In this document: positions 35,530-47,930 of the stretch, one piece after another
Numbering within the stretch: the first letter of the stretch is position 1
Layout of the letters: each line of letters starts with the position of its first letter
NCBI GenBank assembly: GCA_033065855.1
Contig: JAVXUO010001084.1
Location: 248,001 to 312,000, forward strand
Direction: 5' to 3'
Source of the DNA: Escallonia rubra
Lineage: Eukaryota > Streptophyta > Magnoliopsida > Escalloniales > Escalloniaceae
Length of the DNA: 64,000 nt
The notes under the pieces: model-generated
Database searches by the model: none
What the model saw: the letters and a program-made list of their open reading frames with translations, nothing else
What the model was told of the DNA's origin: nothing
Translations under genes and position numbers: made by a program

Positions 35530-35631
35530 CCAAGGTTAAATTGGTCCAAAAACCGATTTAACCTTGGTTGAATCAGTTTTGAATGAATGCGTTGAAAGCT
35601 TTCAACGCATTCATTCAAAACCGATTCAACC
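35530..35631. repeat. Two adjacent hairpins
   Basis: 35530-35567 has 12-bp perfect arms (CCAAGGTTAAAT). 35566-35631 is a 66-bp near-perfect palindrome centred on GAAAGCTTTC, with one mismatch pair (GAATCA/CGATTC). They share two bases. They follow a CCAATACCAAT microrepeat (about 35486-35530). Confidence 0.93.
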
Positions 35632-35776
35632 CCCTCTCCCGCATTCATTCAAATAACTTGGCCAAAAGCTATCTACTCTACACAATAAGACATAAGTGTC
35701 GCATTCATCAAACTATATATAAACATATGTATTAAAATCAATAAAATTTGGATTGAACCAAAATTAGAAAAACGAG

Positions 35777-36280
35777 TCAAGTGTATGAACTCAAAGTTAA
35801 GCTACACATCCAAGTCAATATATAACCCCAACCCCTATAACTAGCCGACAGACCGACCAACCCCGTCATCATCTTCTTCATTCCTCGATGAAGGCACGTT
35901 TGATCCAACAATGTCGTAACCGTCCTGAGAATCACCATCACTAGGATCAATATCGCTCTGCACGAAGCCATACAAATGATTCAACATAATATATACAAAT
36001 CAAGATCACATATAAAATGACCAAAATACATAACTACTTAAGAAAATTTGTATTACCTGATGTCTAGGCCAGAGAAAAAGAAAACTGCCATGGATCACCA
36101 CCTGAAGTCTTTCATCAAACCATGTGGCGAAGCGCTCTTTCTCCGTCACTTCAACCCAAAGACCGCTACAATAGGTCTCGCCTGATGACTGAGCTCTGCC
36201 AGCTAGCAACAAATGTGCGGATTGATGAGGGTGGCCGAGTATGCGGTCCTTCTTAGGACCCGCCGTAGCTTCTGATCACA
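35777..36280 (-). pseudogene. Transposase_24-like C-terminal exons in CACTA C
   Basis: The minus frame 36212-36006 contains AGRAQSSGETYCSGLWVEVT and RFATWFDERLQVVIHGS. It is followed by a terminal exon (35971-35777) with an Asp/Glu-poor remnant. The next exon upstream is the duplicated block at 36405-37985. Confidence 0.6.
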
Positions 36281-36399
36281 AAGAGACCTCGTCCACTGTC
36301 TGGCTACCGTCTGCCAGGGAGTTGGCCTACAATTTTTCTCCATATGAATTATGTATAAGAAAACAACAGAAATGTTAGAGGAATGCTACGGACCATAAC

Positions 36400-37985
36400 C
36401 AATAAGGATATAATAGGAATACAAAAGCAATACAAAAGTTATGTGCTCACCGCAAACTGCTTCGTGCTCTCAGACGCCCACTTCCCATCTTTGTTTTGGT
36501 GTGTGTGCTCAAAGTGGCGGAGTCTCGTAGGGGGCCTTTTCTCAGGGTCCTCTTTTGTCAACTTCAGCTCGTGCACAGCAAATGGACGGGAACCAACACT
36601 ATGCTTCATCTTCTTCTTGCTGTGAGCCATCTCCTTGCCTCACTCACTCAGCTTCGCCCAGTCTGTTGTACACCAATGCGACACCAGCTGCCCCCACACT
36701 GTCTCACCTGCCCGAGCTAGCGTCTGTTTCTTCGCATTGAGCAACCCATTTCATGTAGTTTTCGGAACAATGCCACTCTCAGGCCTGCCTCCCAAGTGTT
36801 TGGTCTCCATTGGACTCTAAATTTGAAATAGTCTTGAACATAATTCAATACAATTTCAAACACGGTTAGCAAGAAAAATTCTGCAATAATGTACTTCTAA
36901 AACAAAATAAAGCAATTAAAAATAGACAATCCTTAACAAGAACTTCCCCCAGACAAGTTCCTTCTCTGCTTTCGTCCACGACTTCCACGTCACATAAGGC
37001 TATGGGAGGTGGGCCATGAGAATAGGACTAATTTTGGTCTTAACACAATCCTCAACAAAGCTAATTACAAGAAATCACAAGAGAGGTACATCAATCCGAA
37101 TATAACAATGTATTAAGTTAGATAGGTGCACTAAAAGATGTTAAGAACTGAGCTTTGAAAACTAAAAACATACTAATTGTTGAGGACATACTAATAAGGA
37201 TACAATAGGAATACAAAAGTAATACAAAAGTTATGTGCTCACCGCAAACTGCTTCGCGCTCTCAGACACCCACTTCCTATCTTTGTTTTGGTGTGTGTGC
37301 TCAAAGTGGCGGAGTCTCGTAGGGGGCCTTTTCTCAGGGTCCTCTTTTGTCAACTTCAGCTCGTGCACAGCAAATGGACGGGAACCAACACTATGCTTCA
37401 TCTTGTTCTTGCTGTGAGCCATCTCCTTGCCTCACTCACTCAGCTTCGCCCAGTTTGTTGTACACCAATGCGACACCAGCTGCCCCCACACTGTCGCACC
37501 TGCCTGAGCTAGCGCCTGTCTCCTCGCATTGAGCATCCATTTCATGTAGTTTTTGGAACAATGCCACTCTCAAGCCTGCCTCCCAAGTGTTTGGTCTCCG
37601 TTGGACTCTAAATTTGAAATAGTCATGAACATAATTCAATACAATTTCAAACACGGTTAGCAAGAAAAATTCTGCAATAATGTACTTCTAAAACTAAATA
37701 ACACAATTAAAAATAGACAATCCTTACCAAGAACTTCCCCTAGACAAGTTCCTTGTTTGCTTCCGTCCACGACTTCCACGTCGCATAAGGCTATGGGAGG
37801 TAGGCCATGATAATAGGACCGATTTTGGTCTTAACACAATCCTCAACAAAGCTAATTAAAAGAAATCACAAGATAGGTACATCAATCCCAATATAACAAC
37901 ATATTAAGTTAGATAGGTGCACTAAAAGATGTTAAGAATTGAGCTTTGAAAATTAAAAACATACTAATTGTTGAGGACATGAGCA
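36400..37985 (-). repeat. 792-bp tandem duplication of a Transposase_24 exon block
   Basis: Copy 1 (about 36400-37189) and copy 2 (about 37190-37985) are colinear with a constant offset of 792 bp (for example 36439/37231, 36496/37288). Each carries the exon encoding PTRLRHFEHTHQNKDGKW and its intron. Small differences (such as a C to T near 36680 versus 37450) show some age. The junction is TTGAGGACAT joined to ACTAATAAGGATAC at about 37188. A spliced gene would repeat this exon. Confidence 0.92.
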
Positions 37986-38032
37986 GTAATCCTCTGATCC
38001 GGGGTGGCTAGAAGAGGTATCCCGCGTGTGAT

Positions 38033-38368
38033 AGTGCAACTACCACGTAGTTGCCCGCGCGATCTGGCCTTCCACGCGCGAGATGTGGAAGGCCAGATTG
38101 TGCTCGTGGACGGCCATTTTTTCGTCGTTGGAATATAGCGAACGGTAAAATTACAGTCAGCTACATTATGTAGTGGACGACGAAATCTGGCTTGCCTATT
38201 GGGCCGGATGGATGGGCAGATTTTGTCATCCGCTACATAATGTAAGAGACGGTAATTTTACCGTCCGCTATATTCCGACGATAAAAAATGGCCGTCAACG
38301 ATCGCAATCTGGCCTTCCACATCTCGCGCGTGGAAGGCCAGATCGGGCAGGCAACTGCGCGCAAGTTG

Positions 38369-38371
<3 letters not shown>
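38033..38371. mobile_element. Palindromic MITE next to (TA)n
   Basis: A roughly 340-bp near-palindrome: the left end GTGCAACTACCACGTAGTTG pairs with the inverted right end AGGCAACTTGCGCGCAGTTG. Both continue into GATCTGGCCTTCCACGCGCG, itself the arm of a small hairpin, and into a CTACATTATGTAG palindrome (38158-38177 and 38228-38248). It lies in the Transposase_24 region of CACTA C at a (TA)n tract. It has no coding capacity and resembles 48448-50039. Confidence 0.85.
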
Positions 38372-38423
<52 letters not shown>

Positions 38424-38430
38424 TTATTTA
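38372..38430. repeat. (TA)n microsatellite
   Basis: About 45 bp of TA followed by TTTATATTTATT; the corresponding region of CACTA A (11222-11242) has only short AT text. Confidence 0.9.
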
Positions 38431-39195
38431 TTATAACAAATATCTTTCAATTCGACACGAAACTAATATTGTCTCACCATGTTCTGAAGCTACTAATGAC
38501 GACATCGGCTGCTCATGAGTAATCGTGTCACCAATCCTAGGGAGGGGGGCTGACTGTTCCGAAGCAGCTTCGCGACGGCCACCTCCACGACCTCGGGGTG
38601 CACTAGATCTCGGCATATCTACAAAAAATGGGAAGTGAAAAAGTTAATTGAGTCTAATTAGTTCGCTGGAATAATAAACAACTTAAGCGCAAAAGTAAAT
38701 TAATAACAATGTAGTTCGCACGAATAATAAACAACTTAAGTGCAAAAAAAATATAGTATGCTAACAATGTGGCACGCCCGAGTATGAAAGACAACCCAAT
38801 TTAAATAGTCAACCTCCATCAATTAATAATCAGTCCATCACGTTTTCAGTAAGTACATTGATAAGAATCTTTTTGCTTTACACAGTCAATCACTATCACT
38901 AATAGACAACGGAATGTCTTCCTCCTCCTCGCCATCTCCGTCCCCTTCATCTTCATGTCTTCTTCTTCGTCATGAACTTCTTCCTCGAAATATTCGTCGT
39001 CATCATCATCATCATCACGGAGGGCTTAATCATCGACCTCTTCTCCAGCATGGCTTAAATCGCAAAGAAGCTTATCAACAAGATCGTTATCCTCCTGAAG
39101 CGGTATCACTGTGGGAGCATCATCTTCTTGGTACATCTCAACGAACACATCATGATCAACAAAGCTTCTTTTGGTCTTGATAACAGTATGCCAAT
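38431..39195 (-). pseudogene. Transposase_24 N-terminal exon and DUF4216 acidic tail in CACTA C
   Basis: 38616-38431 matches the 11240-11428 exon (MPRSSAPRGRGGGRREAASE). After a spacer, 38880-39190 matches the C-terminal coding sequence and stop region of 11676-11975, including the Glu/Asp-rich tail. It ends abruptly at a CCAATTTC/AGTGTTAATTAGGG junction (about 39194), so the rest of the transposase is deleted. Confidence 0.7.
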
Positions 39196-39430
39196 TTCAG
39201 TGTTAATTAGGGCTGATTAGGCTAATCAGTGTTGATTAGGGCTGATTAGGGCTAATCAGTGTTAATTAAGGAGTTAATTCGAGCTATTTGGGGTAATTTA
39301 TAGTTAATTGATTTAATTAGAGTTAATAACCGTCAATTAGGCTTTAATTAAGAGTTAATTGAGATTAATCAATATTGATCAGGGATAATTAAAGTTAGTC
39401 AGTGTTGATTAGGGCTAATCAGTGACGGAA
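39196..39430. repeat. TAATTAGGG array of CACTA C
   Basis: Short version of the array at 14281-15540, followed by the same conserved CACCATTCAACTAAATCAC block at about 39640. Confidence 0.8.
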
Positions 39431-40654
39431 CCAGGATTTTACCCCAAATGGTGCTAAAAATATATCAAAATCAATAATTTTTTTATAAGTAAAATAGCAC
39501 AAAAAAAACATAGTGCACTTTTCGATAACCTAATTAACCTAATCGACCTATGGAGGATGAACCTAATTAACCTAATTTCAACCCACCATGTCATGTTTCA
39601 TTATCGCATTAAACCTAATTAAGCTAATTTCAACCCACCATTCAACTAAATCACCTATCCGATAACTCAATCCAATTGGGTTGCATCCTTTATCAACAAT
39701 CTCAATTCTCAATTGCTCAATGCACAATTAACAACCTAAAATCATCAATTAATAATCTTAAACAACAAATGCACAATTAACAACCTAAAATTATCAATCA
39801 AATAATCAATGCTCAAATGAAAAAAAATTATTCAAAATGCACATATCCGATATCTCAATCTAATTGGGTCCCATCATCCATCAACAATCTCAATTCTCTA
39901 ATGCTCAATGCACAATTACCAACCTAAAATCATCAATTAATAACCAAAAATCATCAATTAACAAGAAATGAAGTTTCCCAGATACAAGTATAACGGTATA
40001 TTCTGTTAAAAGTTTCAAGCATCCCCACATATCTATTGTCCATGATTTGCAACATCGTTTTTACATGGATGTAGCAATTAAATAAAGCAAACAAAGAGGG
40101 ACTCTCTTGCATGGGACATACCTTCCTTAGGGGTCCAGAACCGCTTCTTGCCGGTGGAGGATCAACCTATGAAACATAAATCAACAAGGCTCATTATTTT
40201 AGGAAAGATACTGAATATCAACAGAATTTCAGTTAAAAAAAAAGGAACAAAATAACTAAAAATGTTGATCAAATCAGATCATATGCCAAATTTAATAACA
40301 AAATACAACTAGTGAGCTTTCCCCCAAAAGACTTGAGACAAATTAACAAACACATTCACTGGACTTTTCCTCCAAAGACATACTTAGAACTCACTCATAC
40401 GTCAGATTATTTTCATTAGGAATAAATGTTGAATAGCGAACATAATACATTTACAAGGAGCATATTCCAAGTAAACAATCCTTAAACTTATGGACTGTTT
40501 TATTACGGACTCGAGTAGTTGTCACCGATGACAAAGAATTCAATGTTCGCAAGACCTACTTATAGATTTCCAACTAAGCGCCCTCAAAGCATGCCGGTGA
40601 TTTCTTACAAGATAATAGACATAGTATAATATAAGTAGTAGTTTATAAAATAAG
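39431..40654. other. AT-rich interior of CACTA C, no gene seen
   Basis: Repeated TCAATTCTCAA, CAATTAACAACC and CCAATTGGGT words shared with A and E lie at 39530-39960. At about 40130-40170 the minus strand reads a possible short exon with splice-like borders, not assignable. From 40180 to 40654 there is plain AT-rich sequence. Confidence 0.45.
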
Positions 40655-40659
40655 GTATT

Positions 40660-43600
40660 TGTAACATCCCAAAATTTTTCCGAAATGTTAACACTCAATC
40701 GATCGATAACACTAAGACAATAATGTCCTTAACCTCAATAAATAATGCAACAAGCTGTCAGAGCAACTATCCGTCAATCAAACTATACTCTCAATCAACT
40801 GTCATAATTGAAATACCAAGTCTAAGTCTAAGAAAATTTAAACAATAATATTTACCCACGCAGGGGTTCTAATGATGAATACCAAAATCTAATTCCTTCG
40901 CTTTCGCTTGCTCGGCTCTAAACCCTATTCAGGTAACCTACTGCTGGCTGTCACCTGCGGAAAGGAAGTCAAAGGGGAGTGAGCTTTTGAGAGCCCAGTA
41001 AGGTCGCACAAAGATTTAAAAATAAGAAAATGATACGGACGATTTGACATTTAAACCAATAGAAAATTTTGAAAGCGGAGAAACAAAGCGGTTCAAACAA
41101 TTTTTCTATATACAATCAAATGATAATTTTAAAAGGGCTTTCAAAGATAAACCACAGCATTTCAATATAAACAAGGGATGAGTATCAACTCATTTCCCTT
41201 AAATCAATAACCATTTTTAAAACACTTAAAATGCAATAAACATAAATAGGAAACGTTGAACATGAGCAGTACAGAAGCAAAGCCACCCCGCCAGTGCTCG
41301 ATACACTTACATATGCATATGTACACTGACTAGTCCATCTAGGTACTAGTTAAACCCATCTAACAGACCATCCTTATAACGCCAACAATACAGACCATCC
41401 TTATGGCTCCCAAGTTACTAACTCATGTCAACATTGAGAAGTAATAAATGCATTTGAAAATATTCAAGGAATTTAAACACAATTCAAAACATTTTACAAT
41501 GATTGAATTAAGTAAACAGATGAAAATAATGAATTCCAAACGATCGCTATCAGGCTCAAATTAGGGTTTCATGGACAGTTTCAAAAACATCTTTTATATC
41601 AAACATAAAATCGAATCAATGTAGTTCGTAAAACTGTTCTATAAGTATTTGAAAACAGAATAACGAAATACGGTTCGGAGAGAAAATCCTTACCTCGGTC
41701 CAAGCTAAGCGATGCTACCAATCCTCGATCAATATTTTCTGAATAAACCTAGATTGGCAATTTACTTGTTAGAACATAATTTATGTAAAATACACTATAA
41801 ACCCTAATATCAACTACCCACTGTGTACCCCACTCTCTCCGAAATTACGCACTCAAAACGGTTCCCGCACATGGCCAACCTAACCGAAAATCCTATACAC
41901 TCCTTAACGTGTACGGACACTCTAAAATTTATAATAATTTACACTAAAACACTTTTATAGCTTAAAACATTATTAAAAGTCAAAATATGCATTTTCTGAA
42001 TTTTTGAATATTTTCGAATTTAAATAATTTCTTTAAATACAATAAAAACCCAATAATAGCCATAATTACTTACAGCTGCAAAATAAGTCCCATAATTTTT
42101 TATAAGAACTTTAAAAAATATATTAAAATTATAGAAATCGAAATCAGAATTTAAAAGACACTGAAACTATTTCTTTATTTTTCGTTTTGCTAAACTCAAT
42201 GCGATACAGAAAATGATAATAAATCAACTCGAAAATTTACCAAACTTTTACTGAGTCTTTCCTATACTATAAAAACATTACTATAATTTTTCCGAGAACA
42301 TTTTCAGGGTTTAAAGGCTCCAAAATAATTTTACAATTTTCAGTTTGTAGAAAATATTAAAAATGCATATGATTTCAAAAAATTATAAAATTTTACCAGA
42401 AACTCTAATATAGTCTAACGCATTACACTGTAAAATTTTACATACTAACGATAACCGTGTGCTAGTCTATGCGCGTGTCGATCCTAACGTTAACCCAAAT
42501 TTCCCGCTCCGTCCATCTCTTCTCTTCTCCTGTCCAAACCCAGAGTACAAGGTTACTGTTCACGCAGCTTCTCCTCCTTTTATCCCTTATCACAAACCCA
42601 CTTCACACTTACACATTTCCCACAATACACTCTTCACTTTCGTTCCCAAAAGACACACAGCAACATTTCTGGGTGCCATTGCAGGCCCTTTCACATCCCT
42701 TTCCTTCCAATGCACACACGCTACACGCACATATATAACACAGATACACACCAGTGCACTCCCAGACTCATGGTACCATGCACTCACTTATATATATACA
42801 TATATACCATTTCATATGCTCATGTCTCCTTCTTCCCTTAACACCCTCACACTCATTCATGTATAAACACAGCAGCTATGTACCCACCTATATCACCTCT
42901 AAAACACAAGGTCTACACACATTTGCCACAACCCACAACGCACCCCCACTGCACTCACACAAGCACACTCACTTGCACTCAGCAAACACACAGGCACTCA
43001 CATTAGCTTCCCCTTTTTGCACCCATATAATTCTATTCATACCCACTGCCTCGGCAGTGGGTCTATCCTTTTCCCATCTCTTCTTTACTCCTTTAACTTA
43101 TGCGTGCATATATATAGATAGATACACTACACCCATCAGTCTATACACCCAAACAACCAACACCCCAACACTCCCGCATTCAACCTTTTAGCCACCCATC
43201 AAACCTCAAGCACACACTCACATCAAGCCTGAACTACCCAGGTAAAACACCCATCTCAGTCACTGTATATTCCACATATGTACACATCTCACACCTTCAA
43301 GAATTAAACCCATTAAGCACCCTATGCTACACCCATTTCACCATACCAAAGACACACAGAAATTCACTCACGCAACACACGAAAATACGCCACACATGAA
43401 CAGCTCGCCACAATTCATACATGAGCATAAACACGGCTGTGCCTAGCAGCCCACACACCACGGCATGCGTACACTCCCAGTCGCTCAGCCCAGATCAGAA
43501 GTGGAAGTTTCCATACAGTCCCTTTCTTTTGCACCACTTCCACGCACAATGAACACCAACACCTCACAGCTTCCCCTTTCCCTGCACTTTGCCACATTTT

Positions 43601-44207
43601 GCAACCACAACACACAGTCACATGTACACACCAAACACACTCACCGCACTCTCAAACGCCCGCACACTTAGACATAGATTCACACAGCGACCTACATAAA
43701 TATACCCACGCAACCCGCACACTTACGCAATACACAGAAATACATTACGGCTACAATATTACCGAACCCACAAAGCCGTATACGATCAATTCCCTGAACC
43801 GACTATATGTACATGTATATACACCGGAAAAGAATATAGGTTATCGATATCTTACCGGAAAGCTTCGCCGGAGAGAGTCCTTCTCTCTTTCTCGATCTCT
43901 CTGACTCTCTCTATCTACCGAATCCCAGATGGAATGGAAAACTTGGGGCGGCTGCTTTAGTATGTAGGTTATATATATATATAAAACCCTAAAAGCAAAA
44001 TTACCATAAACCCCCTTAATTTTTTTTTATTTTTTTATACTTATTCAAAACTAACCCGAAACTTTTTATTATTACGAACTAGCCCAGAATAACTATTTAA
44101 GATAAACTATATGCTAGGAAAATTATAAGCGGTTGTTACGCTATCCCGCTTCACTATTCGTCGCTAATTTTTTTTAAATAAATCCAATAAAGTATCGGGG
44201 TGTTATA
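40660..44207 (-). mobile_element. Long solo LTR
   Basis: The element begins TGTAACATCCC (40660) and ends CGGGGTGTTATA (44207), with the 5-bp direct repeat GTATT on each side (40655-40659 and 44208-44212). Orientation is taken from the CCCTTACTGGGCTCTC-like and CAGGTGACAG texts on the minus strand, which resemble the ends of long gypsy-type LTRs. The terminal dinucleotide CA has apparently mutated to TA. No gag, pol, primer site or polypurine tract was found in 3,548 bp. Frames at 42459-43904 are CA-repeat artefacts. Confidence 0.72.
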
Positions 44208-44252
44208 GTATTAGACTATAATAAACAGAGTATAATATAAGTAGCAGAAATA

Positions 44253-45073
44253 GGGATGGCAATTGGACCAGTACCCGGCGGATATCCGCCCCGCCCTGGT
44301 CTTATAGGAGCGGATATTTTTACATATAATAAGGTCATGGGGCGGGTTTGGTTTTTGTTTTCATAACCCGCTGCGGATACAGGGCTGATTTGGTTTTAAG
44401 TGTGTATGCCCCGTGACCTGACCCGACCCGACCCGCTCACTTGAAATTCTAGTCAAGATTTAATCTCCACCATTCATCTCTTCTTATATATTAACTGAAC
44501 CCTAACCTTTCATCATTCTGCCCATTTTCTCTTCTTCTCCATAACTCGCCGCACCACATCATTGTCCTTGGCTACCCTGATCTCTTCTCTTTTTCCCCAT
44601 TATTGTGTTTTCAATTTACTCAAGGATTCATTGCCGCACTCTAGTACGAGTGGACAAACCGTAGCTAATCTTACATCCATCTATCTTGTGTCCACCAAAG
44701 ATCTTGCGAACACAGATCCTTCATATGCAGGCGTCAAATTCCATTTCTTCCATCAAAAATAGTTTCAAAATATTAGAAATTGGTCGAAGTTATGATTATG
44801 TAAATTAGGGTAGTTAATGATTTTGGAGTGTGACGATGGCGACAGTAGCGGAGCCGGAAGAGACGAAGGGCAAAAGTGATGACGGCGATATTGCAATTCT
44901 ATAATGGCAGTGCAAATTGGAACGGGTCGGGGTCGGGTTACCTGAAAGCCTGTCGGGGCAGGGATGGTATTATCATCTCCAAACCCGATGGCGGGGCAGA
45001 GTCACATGTTTGGCATCGCGGGGCGGGTGCGGATCTTAAGAAACCCGCATCTGACCCGCCCCATTGCAATCCC
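44253..45073 (+). mobile_element. Non-autonomous hAT element
   Basis: The ends are GGGATGGCAAT and, inverted, GGGATTGCAAT. They lie within GC-rich CCCGACCCG and GGGTCGGG stretches typical of plant hAT termini. The flanking 8-mers are CAGAAATA and TAGAAATA (7 of 8 identical), fitting the 8-bp hAT duplication. Length is 821 bp and no transposase is present; the short frames at 44562-44762 and 44876-45076 carry no domain. Confidence 0.85.
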
Positions 45074-45081
45074 TAGAAATA

Positions 45082-46078
45082 TAGAATGTGTTTGCCCAGC
45101 ACGGCAGCAAGCACCAAGAGCATTAGCAAGGGGAGACCCCCAGGCCACTAGAGTATGTTCCCCTCGTGCACATAACTAACCTCATCGTGCAATGTGCAGG
45201 GAATGAGTCCGGAACCTCGAACTTCGTACTACTACAATAGTAGACTATGTTTAAGGAAAAACAACTACTGTCTAAACTTAATAAGTTTGTTAATATCATT
45301 AAAAAACTTAATAAGTTTGTTATTCGATGCCGAAACTTATTCGATGCCTGAATCTCATTAAAAGAGGACGAGAGAGACATGTTTGTCTGGTTTGCAAGAC
45401 TGAAGAAAACACCAAAAGCTGGTTTTCAAAAATAGACTTGGTTTTGCAAACTATTGCCAAAGTTTCAAAACTCTACCAAACAGTCAAAAAAGTTAAGGTT
45501 TTAAAAAATTTGCAAACAGAGGTAGAAAAACTGAAAACTAAATAGATTTTAAACAGATTGTACATTTTGATTTTCTCAGATATTAGCTTAGCTACTTGTG
45601 TAATTGAGGAAAAGGACCCTACTTGTGTAATTGATAAAGCAATATGTTTATCACATGATGGGACAGAATAACCAATTCCTGCATCCCTAGGGAGGAAATG
45701 CGTCTCAATGGCCGAATCAGACTAAGTTTCTAGTTCGCGAATTTACATCTAACAATTTTGTTTCATAAGCACCCAGAGAAGATGAGCCTTTTGTTAGGAG
45801 CAAGTGTTACAATTTAGTGATTCTTGAAGTTCTTCCTAATGTACTATCCCTCTCAGTTGCGGCTCATTTCTCTATCCATGAAAATGGGATACATGTAAGA
45901 GATCCATTACTTTGTTTGGTAGTTTCTTTACAGTTCATGTGCATCATATATAGGCCTTTGTTTCACCTCACTAGACTATGTCCTCAAATGCCTCTCTTCT
46001 TTTCCTTCTTTTAACCCTATAACCTAAACCTCCTTTAATTGTCCCAGAACCTGATGATAATTTTCTTACTGAAAACAA
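45082..46078. other. Unassigned DNA between transposons
   Basis: No recognisable protein or repeat boundary was found. A 45327-45545 open frame is Lys-rich without motifs, and TTAATAAGTTTGTTA is repeated at 45280-45325. It may be old transposon interior or host intergenic sequence. Confidence 0.4.
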
Positions 46079-46878
46079 TGTAGACAACGGAACGTCTTCC
46101 TCCTCCATTCTCATACAAAGCTAACACGTCTAAAAGAACATGCAAAAACCCGAAATTAATTCCAACACCTAATCCCAACACAGACACAGACACATAATAC
46201 ACACTTATACAATTCTAAACACACAGACATAATACTGTAAGAGAGCTTACCAGACGTTGGATCTTTTTCACCGGAGTTAGTGGACGGTCTTCTCTCTCTT
46301 TCTTTCTGTGTAAAAATCTTCCTCTGTGAACTCTCTCCCTTTCTCAGGAACACACACAAACTGTTTCTCTCTCTCACTCTCTCTGTCTCTCCTATGATTC
46401 TCTCCTCTGTAACAGAAGAGCAATTTGCTCTCTTTTTTTAGTAACCGAAAATTTCACTTAATTCTCTCCACTTTCACTTCCTTGGTTCACTCTCTTTCCA
46501 AAATAAAAGTGTTGACATATTTTTAAAAATTAAATCAGATTTTGTTGTAATCTTTTTTCTTTATACAATAGTCCCCAATTTAAGTTTAGATTTATAACTA
46601 ACCCCGCTACACTAATTGCCGCTAAAAGTTGTTAACAATATCTTTAGAGCTAATCGTTGCTAATGATCTCGATCAATATCACTAATAATTGCTATCTTAA
46701 ATTATAACTTATGATTTTAAAATTGTCACTAAAGATCATAAATTATAAAACTTCCCGAAATTTGTCACTAAAGTTTCAATGAAAATCGCTCCAGCCAATC
46801 GACGCTAAATACTGCGTAAAACTATTGTTGCTAACAAAATAAATTAACCGGCTAGACAATATCAAGGTTTGGGGTATT
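46079..46878 (-). mobile_element. CACTA scrap followed by an LTR remnant
   Basis: 46079-46105 reads TAGACAACGGAACGTCTTCC, matching the end of the CACTA DUF4216 gene at 11691. The following sequence has a (CT)n zone (46285-46400). It ends at GGTTTGGGGTATTACA (46878), which inverted gives TGTAATACCCC, a typical start of a long gypsy-type LTR. The other LTR end is not visible, so a truncated LTR inserted in CACTA debris is the best reading. Confidence 0.5.
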
Positions 46879-46879
46879 A

Positions 46880-47540
46880 CATTGACCTTAACTAAACTCT
46901 AATTAAACCTTATTAATATATTTCTAATTAATCCTAATTATCCTAAATACAATCTAACCCTAACTATATACTTAAACCCTAGACTCAATCATAGGTGGGA
47001 CAATATCAACTCTGCGAATGAACTCAACGAATTCTAAAGTGCCTCAATCCTAACTAACTCTAATTAACACATTAACTCTATTTAGCTCGAGTTAGCCCTT
47101 ATTAGCCCTAATCGAACCTAATTAGCCCTAATTAAAACTGATTAATCCTAATTGACAATAATTAACCCTAATTTACTGTTAATGTAATCTCCAATTAGCC
47201 CTAATCACTGCTGATTAGCCAAATTAAATCTTGATTGTCCTGATAAATAGTAGACAAACCCTAATTAAACCCATTTAGGGTCGTTAACTGTAATATGCTC
47301 TAATTAGGCTCAATTAGCCCTAAGTAACCCGAATTAGCCCGAATTAAACCCTGAATAACACTAATTGAGTCTAATTAAATGCATTTAACTGTAATCAATC
47401 CTAAATAACTCGAATTACCCTAGTTGCCCCTAATTAACACATTAACTCGGCATGTTTACCTTAATTAGCTCTTATCTATTTACGTTCGGTACAAAATCAT
47501 TTCGTTATAGTAAACTTGAGCTGAGAAAATCATAATTCCT
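46880..47540. repeat. TAATTAGCCC array, inverted relative to A, C and E
   Basis: Same short-unit array as 14281-15540 but with the C-rich strand on top (CTAATTAGCCCTAATT), so it belongs to a plus-oriented CACTA copy. Confidence 0.7.
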
Positions 47541-47554
47541 AAATCCTTTAATAT

Positions 47555-47788
47555 CTAACGATCCACCAAATCAGGATTCTCAAGTAAATCCGGTGCTTTT
47601 GGTTTGTAAGTTATGGACTCAAAAATTTTCCTTAGCTCATCATGTTGAACCTTCTCGTCTAAGATCTTATCCTCCGAGACTTCAGATAACACAAATTTTG
47701 GCTCGCAACTCTCCATGTCTGCAGAAGAGAAGACTTTCTGAGACAAAAGATCTTTCTCAGCCTGTCGCAGACATTTCCTGCCCTCCAT
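47555..47788 (-). CDS. Isolated 77-codon open frame, possible captured gene fragment
   Basis: A minus-strand frame from ATG 47788 to TAG 47555 encodes a mixed-composition peptide. It starts MEGRKCLRQAEKDLLSQKVF and ends APDLLENPDLVDR. It is embedded between C-rich and G-rich halves of the TAATTAGGG array. Base composition and the absence of low complexity differ from the flanks. I do not recognise the family. It could be an exon captured by the CACTA copy or a chance frame. Confidence 0.35.
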   Translation of the reverse strand: MEGRKCLRQAEKDLLSQKVFSSADMESCEPKFVLSEVSEDKILDEKVQHDELRKIFESITYKPKAPDLLENPDLVDR

Positions 47789-47799
47789 TAACAGTAAAT

Positions 47800-47930
47800 T
47801 AGGGTTAATTAGTGACTAGGGCTAATCAGTGTTAGTTAGGGCTAATCGGAGTTAGTTGGGTTTAATTAGGATTAATTACTGTAAACTAGAGTTTAAATAA
47901 GAATTAATTAGGGTTAATCAGTTCTAATTA
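47800..47930. repeat. Short TAATTAGGG array
   Basis: The G-rich strand is on top (TTAGGGTTAATTAGTGACTAGGG), the opposite polarity to 46880-47540, so the 47540-47800 insert separates two inverted array pieces. Confidence 0.65.

Larger units (their letters stand above)
35263..40655 (-). mobile_element. CACTA element C, partial
   Basis: The low end is a decayed terminus, CACTATAAGATAC (35263), followed by GCGGTCGCTAAA subterminal repeats of the element A type. Minus-strand Transposase_24 exons (35777-38620), an acidic DUF4216 tail (38900-39190), a TAATTAGGG array (39196-39430) and AT-rich interior follow in the same order as in A. A direct jump from the acidic tail to the array shows that the TNP2-DUF4218 gene was deleted. 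No high-end terminus was identified. The element interrupts the hAT at 34380-35262. Confidence 0.7.

Noticed and set aside
42459-43904. Frames of 60-145 residues rich in His, Thr and Ser
   Set aside because: They are translations of CA-rich LTR sequence inside a solo LTR; no conserved motif.
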